DNA of 24,031 nt from positions 1 through 24,031 of the forward strand of contig JBBQXZ010000052.1 of NCBI GenBank assembly GCA_038209145.1, read 5' to 3'. The stretch comes from Lunatibacter sp038209145. Lineage in GTDB: Bacteria; Bacteroidota; Bacteroidia; Cytophagales; Cyclobacteriaceae. A program made the translations under genes and the position numbers. Positions 15,966-23,693 of this stretch are shown piece after piece (the stretch's first letter is position 1; each line of letters begins with the position of its first letter). The notes beneath the pieces were generated by a model. The model was not told the DNA's origin and did no database searches. It saw only the letters and a program-made list of their open reading frames with translations.

Positions 15966-16901
15966 ATGAGAAAATACCTTGAAATCATTCTTATCCTACC
16001 GTTTTTCCTATTTTTTATTACTTCTGCACAGGCTCAAAATATAACCTTGGAGAGGGAGGAATTAATTGCCCTTACCCCTGATTGGAAAGGGGAACGGTTT
16101 TCGGATGGCCGTCCCAAAGTTCCCGATAACCTGCTGCTAAGGATGAAACAAATATCCCTTGAACAGGCCTGGTCGGTACTTAGAGGGGAAGGCTATTCCC
16201 ACCAATATGAAAAAGATTGGCAGAACATTAATAGGGGAGAGGTTCTGGTAGGCAGGGTTCTTACTGCCCAGTTTATGCCTCTCCGGTCTGAAATTAGGAA
16301 CCATTTGGAGGAAATCGGAAAAGAGCAAGGGCGTGTCGGTGACATGGTTTCCTGGCCGATTGATATGCTTGAAATGGGAGATGTTTATGTAGCGGATTCC
16401 TATGGTAAATCCGAAGATGGCCCCATAATCGGCGATAATTTAGGTACCTCCATAGCCGTAAAATCAGGGAACGGGGTAGTAATCAACGGGACCATTAGGG
16501 ATTTGGAAGGTTTAATGGGAATTCCTGGATTCACCTCCTTTTTCAGGGGAACCCACCCATCATACCAACAAAGAATGATGCTTACCGGAATAAATGTCCC
16601 TATTCGGATTGGGCCTGTAACTGTGATGCCCGGTGATGTGGTGCTGGGAAAAATGGATGGAGTGATTTTTATCCCCCCACATTTGGTAGAGAAGGTGGTT
16701 AAAACAGGAGAACTGGTCATACTCAGAGACCGATTTGGTCATCAGAAGCTTCGTGAAGGGAAATACAGTCCCGGACAGATTGACGCCCGCTGGACCGATG
16801 AAATCGAAAAGGATTTTTCTCTTTGGCTGGAAACCAATATCGAAGAATTGCCTGTGTCAAAAGATGAAATTGAGGAATTGTTAAAAACTAGGACATGGTG
16901 A
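15966..16901 (+). CDS. Secreted RraA/HMG-aldolase-like protein
   Basis: The ATG at 15966 gives 311 residues with a clear Sec signal (MRKYLEIILILPFFLFF, cleavage at AQA-Q); a TTG at 15930 would place 12 polar residues before it and is rejected. The core is an RraA-like swivelling domain: GDNLG at 156-160, VVINGTIRDLEGL with Arg178-Asp179, then IRIGPVTVMPGDVVLG and DGVIFIPP. The G-x-x-L and Arg-Asp arrangement is the Mg2+ and substrate site of HMG/CHA aldolases, which split 2-oxo acids to pyruvate; RraA proper lacks enzymatic activity. An N-terminal addition of about 90 residues precedes the core. Export is unusual for this family. Next to an enolase-superfamily protein, aldol cleavage of a dehydrated sugar acid is a reasonable but untested role. 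Confidence 0.87.
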   Translation: MRKYLEIILILPFFLFFITSAQAQNITLEREELIALTPDWKGERFSDGRPKVPDNLLLRMKQISLEQAWSVLRGEGYSHQYEKDWQNINRGEVLVGRVLTAQFMPLRSEIRNHLEEIGKEQGRVGDMVSWPIDMLEMGDVYVADSYGKSEDGPIIGDNLGTSIAVKSGNGVVINGTIRDLEGLMGIPGFTSFFRGTHPSYQQRMMLTGINVPIRIGPVTVMPGDVVLGKMDGVIFIPPHLVEKVVKTGELVILRDRFGHQKLREGKYSPGQIDARWTDEIEKDFSLWLETNIEELPVSKDEIEELLKTRTW

Positions 16902-16981
16902 TGGATTTCCAAAAGAAATTCCCAATTGAGTCAAAACACGGATAATCGGAGATTTCGACTTTAGGGTGGAAAAAAATATAA
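16902..16981. other. Short spacer after the RraA-like gene
   Basis: About 80 bases with stops in the frames examined and no terminator hairpin. It may hold the lost N-terminal part of the degraded frame that starts at 16982. Confidence 0.3.
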
Positions 16982-17305
16982 AAAACTCCGGCGGAGTTTG
17001 ATAATAGCTCGGGCTACAATCTTTGGTTTTCAATTTATGGCTGCTGCGGCTTGGTAGAGGTGGTGATCGATGTCGGCATTGCCACGGAAGAAATCCTGAA
17101 ACGCATTGAAGACATGGAATACAGATATATTCTCCCTAAGCTGCAGGGGACTGAAAAATTACAACCATGTTCCCTAGAGGCTTACCACTTATCTGGATAC
17201 AAAATCTAACCGGACAATCAGGTTGAAATTGGTCCCTACGAAAAAAAAACACAGAAACTACTGAAAAACAAATACCTACGACCGGATAGCTGTAATTTGG
17301 GTTAA
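16982..17305 (+). pseudogene. Degraded coding remnant, family not recognised
   Basis: A plus-strand frame with strongly protein-like content runs from 16982 to a TAA at 17207-17209 and continues in the same frame to a TAA at 17303-17305. It includes YNLWFSIYGCCGLVEVVID, GIATEEILKRIEDMEYRYIL, and after the internal stop VEIGPYEKKTQKLLKNKYL. There is no suitable ATG at the beginning and a stop (TAA at 16979) sits immediately upstream. The mix of hydrophobic core segments and charged helices suggests a former gene rather than random translation. I could not place it in a family. It lies between the RraA-like gene and the glycosidase pair, so it may have been part of that operon. Confidence 0.4.
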
Positions 17306-17504
17306 GTCTTGGAATTAAAATTGTATTGGAGCCAGAAACACCACTTCGTACTGGCCATTCCAATAAGCTTGGCGTTGATGGATTGTGAATCGCTATATAG
17401 GTGGACAGACCGCTTATTACCACTTATTAGAATTTCCCGATAGGGTGATGTGATGGATCCACGATAAAAGATTATATTGGTAAAATAAAGGCAATTATGA
17501 CACG
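17306..17504. other. Spacer upstream of the DUF4038 pair
   Basis: About 200 bases without a recognisable gene. The last 60 bases are AT-rich and probably contain the promoter for the glycosidase pair, but no clear TAnnTTTG box is present. Confidence 0.35.
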
Positions 17505-19175
17505 ATGAAAAAACCTGATTTACTTTTACTTGCACTGTTATTTATGGTTGGATTGAGTTGCACGGGGAAGGATGCTGTCCCCACCATTGCCAAAGGCGAA
17601 GTTTATGAAATCACGTTGAAATCCGAAAAATCTTATGACAACCCCTATACAGACCTGGATTTATATGCGGTATTTGTGGATAAGGAAGGAGTGAAAATCC
17701 GGAGACCTGCCTTTTGGGATGGGGAAAATACCTGGAAAATCCGTTTTACTGCTACCAGTTCCAATCAAATGTACGAATGGGAAACCTTTTGTTCCGATCA
17801 GGAGGATAAGGGGCTGCATGCTGTCAAGGGAATAGTTAAGTCCATTTCTTATTCCGGAAAAAACGGGCTGGTAATTAAAGGATTTTTGGGCATGTCTTAC
17901 GGAAAAAGGAATGTGGTCCACAAGGATGGCAGCGCATTTTTGATGGTGGCCGATACCCCTTGGGCATTACCCTTTAGGGGAACCAAGGAATCTGTGAAAA
18001 AGTATGCCCAGGATAGACAGGAAAAAGGTTTTAATGCCGCTTTGTTGATGACTGTTCAGCCGGATCAGGGAGCTGATGGTCCTGATAATAGATATGACGA
18101 TGGCGCATTTGGAAGGGGTTTTTTGGACCTTAAAGATGGACACCTTAACCAGTTAAACCCTGCCTATTTCCAATTTTTGGACAGTCTTTTGGATATTCTC
18201 CACGCGCATGAAATTGTACCCGTTCTTCAGCCCGTTTTCCAGGGTTTTGGCTGGAAAGGGAAAAATGCGTTGGGTAGGAATGCAGTTCCTGAGGAATATG
18301 TCCGTTATACCAAATACCTTTTGGCCAGATATGGTGCCATGCCGGTAATGTATTTGGTATCTGCGGATGGCAATGGAATAGAACCCGGAATCAGGGAAAG
18401 CGGAAGGATGCTGGAAGAATGGGATGCCTATCAACAACCAAGGGGGATCCATTATTCTCCCGCTGACGACTATGTGCCAAGCTGGTTCACTGGGGAATCA
18501 GAAGACTTTTTTTTGCACCATAACCGATCCTATCAGGAAGATTCCTGGCTTGATTTCCAATGGTGTCAGACTGGACACGGGGGTGAGCACTTGTTGGACA
18601 AGGTTTCAAAAATGTATCACAACCAGCCTACCAAAGCAGCTGCAAACGGTGAGCCTACCTATGAACGGATAGGGGACCCCGAAAAGGCAACAGGATGGTG
18701 GCAGGGGCATGAAGCTTGGTCGCAATGGATGTCGGGTGGAACAATGGGCGTTGTTTATGGAGCTGCCGGATTATGGAACTGGAAATTGAGAACAGAGGAA
18801 CCTGGATTCGATGCCTGGTCCACTACCAATGCGGCAGCGGTGGAAGCCATAAATTTCGAAGGCAGCAAGTATCCCGGGCTTTTAGGAAAAGCACTTCGTG
18901 GCTATGATCTAACCGACCTCGAGCTGGGAGAAAATAATGGCAACGGTAATTTAACTGTAAACAAAAAGGATACTTTCTACGCAGCGTATCTTCCCAAAGG
19001 TGGCAACATAGCCATTTCAGGTCTAAAAATTGGGCTACCCATCGAATTTTTTAATCCCGTTTCAGGTGAGAGTAGGAGGGAAGGTAAAACCGATTCCACT
19101 AAAAAGGAATTCCAAACGCCAAACGGCGAACCTTGGGTGATTTTAATTGGCGATAGGCTGGAAAATAATCCTTAA
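17505..19175 (+). CDS. Lipoprotein with DUF5060, DUF4038 and C-terminal beta domain (GH140-like glycosidase candidate)
   Basis: This 556-residue protein has a lipoprotein signal (MKKPDLLLLALLFMVGLSC, Cys19). Residues about 30-115 form a DUF5060-type beta-sandwich with the RPAFWDGENTWKIRF motif. About 120-450 is a DUF4038 TIM barrel, starting GFLGMSYGKRNVVHKDG and including MVADTPWALP. The best active-site candidates are Asp288 in LVSADGNGIEPG and Glu383 in ANGEPTYE, at the positions used by GH140 apiosidases. The end (about 470-556) is a small beta domain of the type called putative collagen-binding, with the FYAAYLPKGGNIAI motif. Enzymes of this plan cleave plant or algal glycan side chains. 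It is followed after 14 bases by a paralogue, so the two are one transcript. The architecture is clear; the substrate is unknown. Confidence 0.9.
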   Translation: MKKPDLLLLALLFMVGLSCTGKDAVPTIAKGEVYEITLKSEKSYDNPYTDLDLYAVFVDKEGVKIRRPAFWDGENTWKIRFTATSSNQMYEWETFCSDQEDKGLHAVKGIVKSISYSGKNGLVIKGFLGMSYGKRNVVHKDGSAFLMVADTPWALPFRGTKESVKKYAQDRQEKGFNAALLMTVQPDQGADGPDNRYDDGAFGRGFLDLKDGHLNQLNPAYFQFLDSLLDILHAHEIVPVLQPVFQGFGWKGKNALGRNAVPEEYVRYTKYLLARYGAMPVMYLVSADGNGIEPGIRESGRMLEEWDAYQQPRGIHYSPADDYVPSWFTGESEDFFLHHNRSYQEDSWLDFQWCQTGHGGEHLLDKVSKMYHNQPTKAAANGEPTYERIGDPEKATGWWQGHEAWSQWMSGGTMGVVYGAAGLWNWKLRTEEPGFDAWSTTNAAAVEAINFEGSKYPGLLGKALRGYDLTDLELGENNGNGNLTVNKKDTFYAAYLPKGGNIAISGLKIGLPIEFFNPVSGESRREGKTDSTKKEFQTPNGEPWVILIGDRLENNP

Positions 19176-19189
19176 ATCGATAAAAAATT

Positions 19190-20821
19190 ATGAGAAAAAA
19201 GCAGTTTATCTTCATTTTGGGTTGGATGTTAATGGTTTCTCCCATACAGACTTTCGGGCAGATTGGGATATGGATGAAATTTGAAAAAAGTTTTGAAAGC
19301 AGCAAGGATTACCCTAATCCCATCTACAATGTCAGTAAATTTACAGTACATTTTACGTCTCCAACTGGCAAAATCAAAAAAGTCAATGGTTTTTGGGATG
19401 GAGTAAGAAACTGGAAGGTAAGGTTTTCCCCGGATGAATTGGGTGAATGGCAATTTGTTACTGAATGTTCGGATAAGACAAATACTGGCCTGCATGATAT
19501 TAAAGGGGATTTTATAGCAGTTGCCAATGTCAGTGAACATGCCATTTATGGCAAAGGGGCTTTGATTCATCCCAAGGGTACTTACTATTTAGCCCATGCC
19601 GATGGTACTCCTTTTTTCTGGACAGCTTGCACCGCATGGAATGGGGGATTGAAATCCAATGATGAAGAATGGGATACTTATTTACAGGACAGGGTAAACA
19701 ATAATTACAATGTTATCCAATTGGTAACCACACAATGGCGTGGAGGGGATGTCAACAGCCATGGGCAGGTTGCCTTCACCGGGAGTGGTGAGATTAGCAT
19801 AAACCCTGAATTTTTTCAACAACTGGATAAAAAAATCGATAAAATCAATGAATATGGATTAATTGCTGCCCCCGTGTTGTTATGGGCACTTCCCAGTGGA
19901 GCTGGCAGGCATTTGAGTCCGGGTTATTCCCTTCCACAAAATGAGGCAATATTGCTGGCTAAATATATTGTAGCACGTTACGGTGGCAACCAAGTGGTTT
20001 GGTTTCTTGGAGGGGATGGCCGTTATATTCAGGAATATGAACAAAGGTGGAAAAATATTGGCCAAGGGGTTTTCGGGGAAGACCCTCCGGGGTTGGTTGC
20101 CCAACATCCCCATGGAAGATCTTGGATAGGGAATGATTACATAGAAGAGGAATGGTTGGATATCATTGGTTATCAGTCCAGCCACAGTATTTTGGCACCA
20201 ACTGTTGATTGGTTGAATAAGGGGCCAATGTCTGAAAATTGGGATAAAATCCCTCCCAGGCCCATTTTGAATTTAGAACCGATATATGAAGAAATAAGGG
20301 AAGAAGCTACAGCGAAAGACATTAGAAATGCCTCCTACTGGAGCCTATTTGCCACCCCTATTTCTGGAATTAGTTATGGGGCCAATGGCATCTGGCCTTG
20401 GTTGCGGGAAGGTGAAAAAATCCTGAACCATGGAGAATATCCCTGGACAGGAACCTGGCGTCATAGCCTTACCCTTCCTGCAGGAATTCAGATAGGTTAT
20501 TTATCCGAATTTATTCAGAAGTTCGATTGGTGGACATTGAAGCCGGCTCATAAGGAACTTCTGGTGAAGCAGCCTGGGAACGATGTATACAACCATTTTA
20601 TTTCTATCGTTAAATCAGACGATCACCGGACCATTCTTGCTTATGTTCCGGTAAAGTTGACCTTTAAGTTGTTTAATCCTTTCAGGACTCAATATAGCAG
20701 CCAGTGGTTTAATCCTGAAACCAACCAATACAGTGAAGTCACCCTCGTGGTTGGCTCCTCCTTTTTGGAATTTACCTCTCCAGGTGATGGGGATAGGGTA
20801 TTGATCCTGACCAAAAAGTAA
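19190..20821 (+). CDS. Secreted DUF5060/DUF4038 protein, paralogue of the preceding gene
   Basis: This 543-residue protein has a Sec signal (MRKKQFIFILGWMLMVSPIQ, cleavage near TFG-Q) rather than a lipobox. It repeats the plan of its neighbour: DUF5060 at about 25-115 with VNGFWDGVRNWKVRF, DUF4038 barrel at about 120-420 starting YGKGALIHPKGTYYLAHADG, and a short C-terminal beta domain. Active-site candidates are Asp276 in WFLGGDGRYI and Glu363 in LNLEPIYE. The GGDGRY and HPHGR (306-310) motifs match the more typical DUF4038 form better than the first copy does. The two proteins are well diverged and differ in anchoring, so they probably act on different linkages or at different sites (surface and periplasm). 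The gene is complete and ends before a spacer of about 420 bases. Confidence 0.9.
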   Translation: MRKKQFIFILGWMLMVSPIQTFGQIGIWMKFEKSFESSKDYPNPIYNVSKFTVHFTSPTGKIKKVNGFWDGVRNWKVRFSPDELGEWQFVTECSDKTNTGLHDIKGDFIAVANVSEHAIYGKGALIHPKGTYYLAHADGTPFFWTACTAWNGGLKSNDEEWDTYLQDRVNNNYNVIQLVTTQWRGGDVNSHGQVAFTGSGEISINPEFFQQLDKKIDKINEYGLIAAPVLLWALPSGAGRHLSPGYSLPQNEAILLAKYIVARYGGNQVVWFLGGDGRYIQEYEQRWKNIGQGVFGEDPPGLVAQHPHGRSWIGNDYIEEEWLDIIGYQSSHSILAPTVDWLNKGPMSENWDKIPPRPILNLEPIYEEIREEATAKDIRNASYWSLFATPISGISYGANGIWPWLREGEKILNHGEYPWTGTWRHSLTLPAGIQIGYLSEFIQKFDWWTLKPAHKELLVKQPGNDVYNHFISIVKSDDHRTILAYVPVKLTFKLFNPFRTQYSSQWFNPETNQYSEVTLVVGSSFLEFTSPGDGDRVLILTKK

Positions 20822-21245
20822 AGCAATGATGGGTGATATTAAATTGTAGGCCGGTAATTTGAATCTAATTTATCAGGATGGGTTTATACGGTACGTAAAA
20901 CTTGGGAAAATAGAAATCATCCGAATGATTAACCATGCTGTCTGAGATCAAAAATTTGCGCAAGGTATCCATGCATACCAGCAATGAAATGGGAATTAGG
21001 GAACAAGATGCCTAAATGAAGGTTATTTTCAATAGATTTTTGGAATGACGGGATACCTTTCTCCATAGGTTTGTTCCTGACCATCTATTATTTTTAAGCT
21101 GAAATGATGCTAAAAAGTGTTCAAAATAGGCTAAGTCAAAAGAACTGAATTCGTTAAAATTCCAACTACTGACAAAGAAATTAGTTTCCTATGGAGATAT
21201 GTTTGACGTGTGATTCCGTCAATATTTATTGATTAAAGCAAAAAT
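20822..21245. other. Intergenic spacer between convergent transcripts
   Basis: This 424-base stretch separates the DUF4038 pair from the leftward fic gene. No complete gene, RNA gene or strong terminator hairpin was found. Two short protein-like stretches (about 20939-21015, and 21020-21097 with FWNDGIPFSIGLFLTIYYF then TAA) hint at decayed coding sequence but are too short to assign. Confidence 0.35.
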
Positions 21246-22364
21246 TTAATTTCCCAAAATACGATACAACTCCAGATTCATGTAATAATGGCCGCCGCTG
21301 ATTTCCCGGCGTTCTACGATGCCCATTTCTGCGAGTTGGTTGAGGTATTGGCGTGCCGTATTTTCCGCATAGATTTTTTTGTCAGTCAGGTGCTTGACTT
21401 TGGTGTATGGTTGGGTAAAAATGGCCTCTACCAAGGACTCGGGTCTGCTGATAGCAGTTTCATTTCCCAGAACTTGCAGGATACTATCCTTTGCGGCCAA
21501 TATATCATTGATTTTGTGGTAGGTATCGGTGGACGTATTTTCGACAGCCTGAAGCATAAAGATCAGCCAATCTTTCCAGGCTGCACGTTGGGTGACACCT
21601 GCCAGGCAGGCATAGTAATCGTCTTTTCTGTCCAAAATAAACTTGCTCAAAAACAAAATCGGCAAGTCCAATAGCCCCTTTTGGGTCAAGAAATGGATAT
21701 TGAACAATCTTCCTGTCCTGCCATTCCCATCCCTGAATGGGTGGATGGCCTCAAACTGGAGGTGACCCATGGCCATTTTCAAAATGGGATCGATGGCAAA
21801 TGTTTGGTCATCATTCATAAAATGAATCAGGTTTTCCATTTTGGCTTCCACCACTCCCGAACCCCTGGGTGGTGTGTACACGGCTTTTCCCGCATTCAGT
21901 CCGGAACCTGCCTGTCGGATATACGTATGGGCAAAAGGTTTTCTGATGCCGTCACGCATGCCTGTGATGGTTTGATAAATCATTTCGAAATAGGGAATAT
22001 CAAATTGCTGATTTGATTCTAGGTAGTGATGCCCTTTCCACAAGGATTCCCGATAATGCAGGATTTCTTTGGCAGGACCCTGTTTGATGATGGTCTCATC
22101 ACTGAAGGCCTTGTAAAGCTCATCATCGGTGGTGAAAATGTTCTCAATCTCTGATGAAGCCTTTGCTTCCTGTAAACTGATGGTATTGATCAGAATGCCC
22201 TGGTTGGGTATTGCCGCACTTCTTCCCTGCAACCTGGCGATGGCTGCCTTGGCCTCACCCAAGTGCTCGAAAATATCCAAATCCCTATAATACTGCGCTT
22301 CTATCGGTAGTTCCGGAAGATTGTTCCAAGGTTTGGTCCTGTCTGGATTGATAAGATACACCAT
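21246..22364 (-). CDS. Fic-domain protein with N-terminal inhibitory motif and C-terminal winged helix
   Basis: This 372-residue protein has the complete Fic motif HPFRDGNGRTGR at 208-219, whose His is the catalytic base for transfer of AMP (or a related group) to target hydroxyls. The inhibitory motif (S/T)xxxE(G/N) is present as Ser70-SEI-Glu74-Asn75 upstream of the core, making it a class II Fic protein whose own helix keeps it inactive until released. The flap before the Fic motif (KAVYTPPRGSG) is typical. The C-terminal 55 residues (IYAENTARQYLNQLAEMGIV, then a GGHYYMN wing) form a winged helix, so it may bind DNA. No partner toxin or antitoxin gene adjoins it. The upstream region carries five copies of one decamer, which suggests self-regulation. 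Confidence 0.95.
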   Translation of the reverse strand: MVYLINPDRTKPWNNLPELPIEAQYYRDLDIFEHLGEAKAAIARLQGRSAAIPNQGILINTISLQEAKASSEIENIFTTDDELYKAFSDETIIKQGPAKEILHYRESLWKGHHYLESNQQFDIPYFEMIYQTITGMRDGIRKPFAHTYIRQAGSGLNAGKAVYTPPRGSGVVEAKMENLIHFMNDDQTFAIDPILKMAMGHLQFEAIHPFRDGNGRTGRLFNIHFLTQKGLLDLPILFLSKFILDRKDDYYACLAGVTQRAAWKDWLIFMLQAVENTSTDTYHKINDILAAKDSILQVLGNETAISRPESLVEAIFTQPYTKVKHLTDKKIYAENTARQYLNQLAEMGIVERREISGGHYYMNLELYRILGN

Positions 22365-22388
22365 AATTAGGCCTTAAATTTCGATCAT

Positions 22389-22522
22389 TTTAATGTCAGT
22401 AGGCAAATGTGGCATTAAAATATCTCTTTAACAACTATGTTGACATTAAAATTTAAAAAATTTAATGTCACGTAGGGATTCTAACCTCAAATTTGAGGTC
22501 GGTTTAGGTAGTTGGCATTAAA
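22389..22522. promoter_or_regulatory. Operator-like array: five TGRCATTAAA decamers upstream of fic
   Basis: Copies are TTTAATGTCA at 22389-22398, TGGCATTAAA at 22410-22419, TGACATTAAA at 22441-22450, TTTAATGTCA at 22461-22470 and TGGCATTAAA at 22513-22522. The third and fourth face each other as a near-perfect inverted repeat with 13-base arms. On the minus strand a TTG (complement at 22432-22434) lies 20 bases before CACATTTG (complement at 22404-22411), a one-mismatch Bacteroidota promoter for fic, with one decamer directly over its spacer. The array would thus overlap the fic promoter. The Fic winged helix is the obvious candidate binder, by inference. Confidence 0.65.
22484..22499. repeat. 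Perfect 16-bp palindrome
   Basis: ACCTCAAATTTGAGGT is identical to its reverse complement. It lies inside the fic upstream array, between the fourth and fifth decamers, and 55 bases beyond the stop of the DUF4221-like gene. It could be a protein-binding site or a small hairpin. Confidence 0.7.
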
Positions 22523-22553
22523 AAATGGAAAATTTGATGTAAGATTGTTGATT

Positions 22554-23693
22554 TTAGTTTAAGCTTAACCGAACAAAACCCATCTCATCATCTATGTTCT
22601 GAAATATCCAAATTTTGCCGTCTTTGGCGAAATGGAAACCGGGGATGTCTTTAAATTGGGGTAGTTGTCCTTCTGCCTGGAGACGAAATTCTTTGTCATA
22701 AACTGAAATGTAAACTTTTGACCCAATCCTCTTGGGATACATTCCTGAAAAATCATCTTCAAATATGGTTTCATAATGAATCCGGTAATATTGTTGCCGA
22801 TCATGATCCCTAATGGGAGGAAGAAAGGAAACTTCACCGTATATTCCTTTAAAAATGTTATGGAATTCCTTGGGGTCTGAAACTTCGGTAGGGTAATCGC
22901 CCGATTTCTCGGATTTGGTCAGATTAAAGGAATATGTATAATGATGGAGGCTGTCCGAAACGGGTTTATAAACATACAATTCACTTGAAATAGTTGAACT
23001 GATTATAATTTGATGATGGATGTTTACCACATAAATGTATGGCCCCCAAATTTCTTCTGTTTTGCCGTCATCATAGGTAATCGTAAACGCTTCGAACTTT
23101 TTCCAAGTTGGCAAAGCGTAAGTTTTTAAGGTACTGTCCCGAAGGTCGATTTTCCCAAATTCAAAGTTTTTACCTGGATATTAATTAATAATTCCATATA
23201 CCTCATGCAGTTTGGCAGGATCAACAGCCTCATACATAAAGTCTTTCCCATTCTCGGTGATTTTTGTTTTTATGGGGTATAAATTTTGTAAAGCCATTAA
23301 TTTTTCACCCTTAATGTTGAAAATTACAGGCGATGGCCATCCTTTGAATAGGATTTTGTCATCTCCCATATGAACTATTCCACCTCTTCCTTTATTCCCA
23401 ACACCATCTGGCCCTTCTTTATCAAATGGCTGTTTTTCAAGAAGCACCAAATTATTCAAATCGATAGATTCCAAAGATGGCTCTTGAATATTAAAGTTAT
23501 ATAATACGTTGCCGTCTTTTGAAATACAGGCTGTACTCAATCCCCAGCCGAGAAACAAAAATTCTCCTTTTGCGTCCACCATCACGGTATCCATGGAAAA
23601 TGTGATCTGGCTGAACTCCATTTCACGTTCTTTGGATGAGCCGCAAGCAATAAATAGCGTTAGGCTTAAAATAGCCAAGAGTTCATGTTTCAT
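22554..23693 (-). pseudogene. DUF4221-like propeller lipoprotein gene broken by an in-frame TAA
   Basis: From the ATG at 23693, the frame gives a lipoprotein signal (MKHELLAILSLTLFIAC, Cys17) and 170 residues, then TAA at 23183-23181. The same frame continues with no other stop to 22554: 22 codons from YPGKNFEFGK, then 186 more including KIWIFQNIDDEMGFVRLSL. The total is about 378 residues, the usual size of DUF4221-type Bacteroidota lipoproteins, which look like beta propellers with unknown function. The single nonsense codon sits in an ATTATTAATTAATATCC stretch. It could be a real recent inactivation, a sequencing error or a read-through site. No start with good context is seen for the second half. 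The family call rests on overall appearance (WKKFEAFTITYDDG, GFHFAKDGKIWIFQN) and is moderately sure. Confidence 0.8.

Noticed and set aside
17136..17423. 95-codon minus-strand frame in the spacer before the glycosidases
   Set aside because: Its composition is poor and it overlaps the better plus-strand coding remnant.
21020..21097. Short membrane-like frame ending FLTIYYF
   Set aside because: Only 25 codons with no start codon; it could be a decayed membrane protein end, but chance cannot be excluded.
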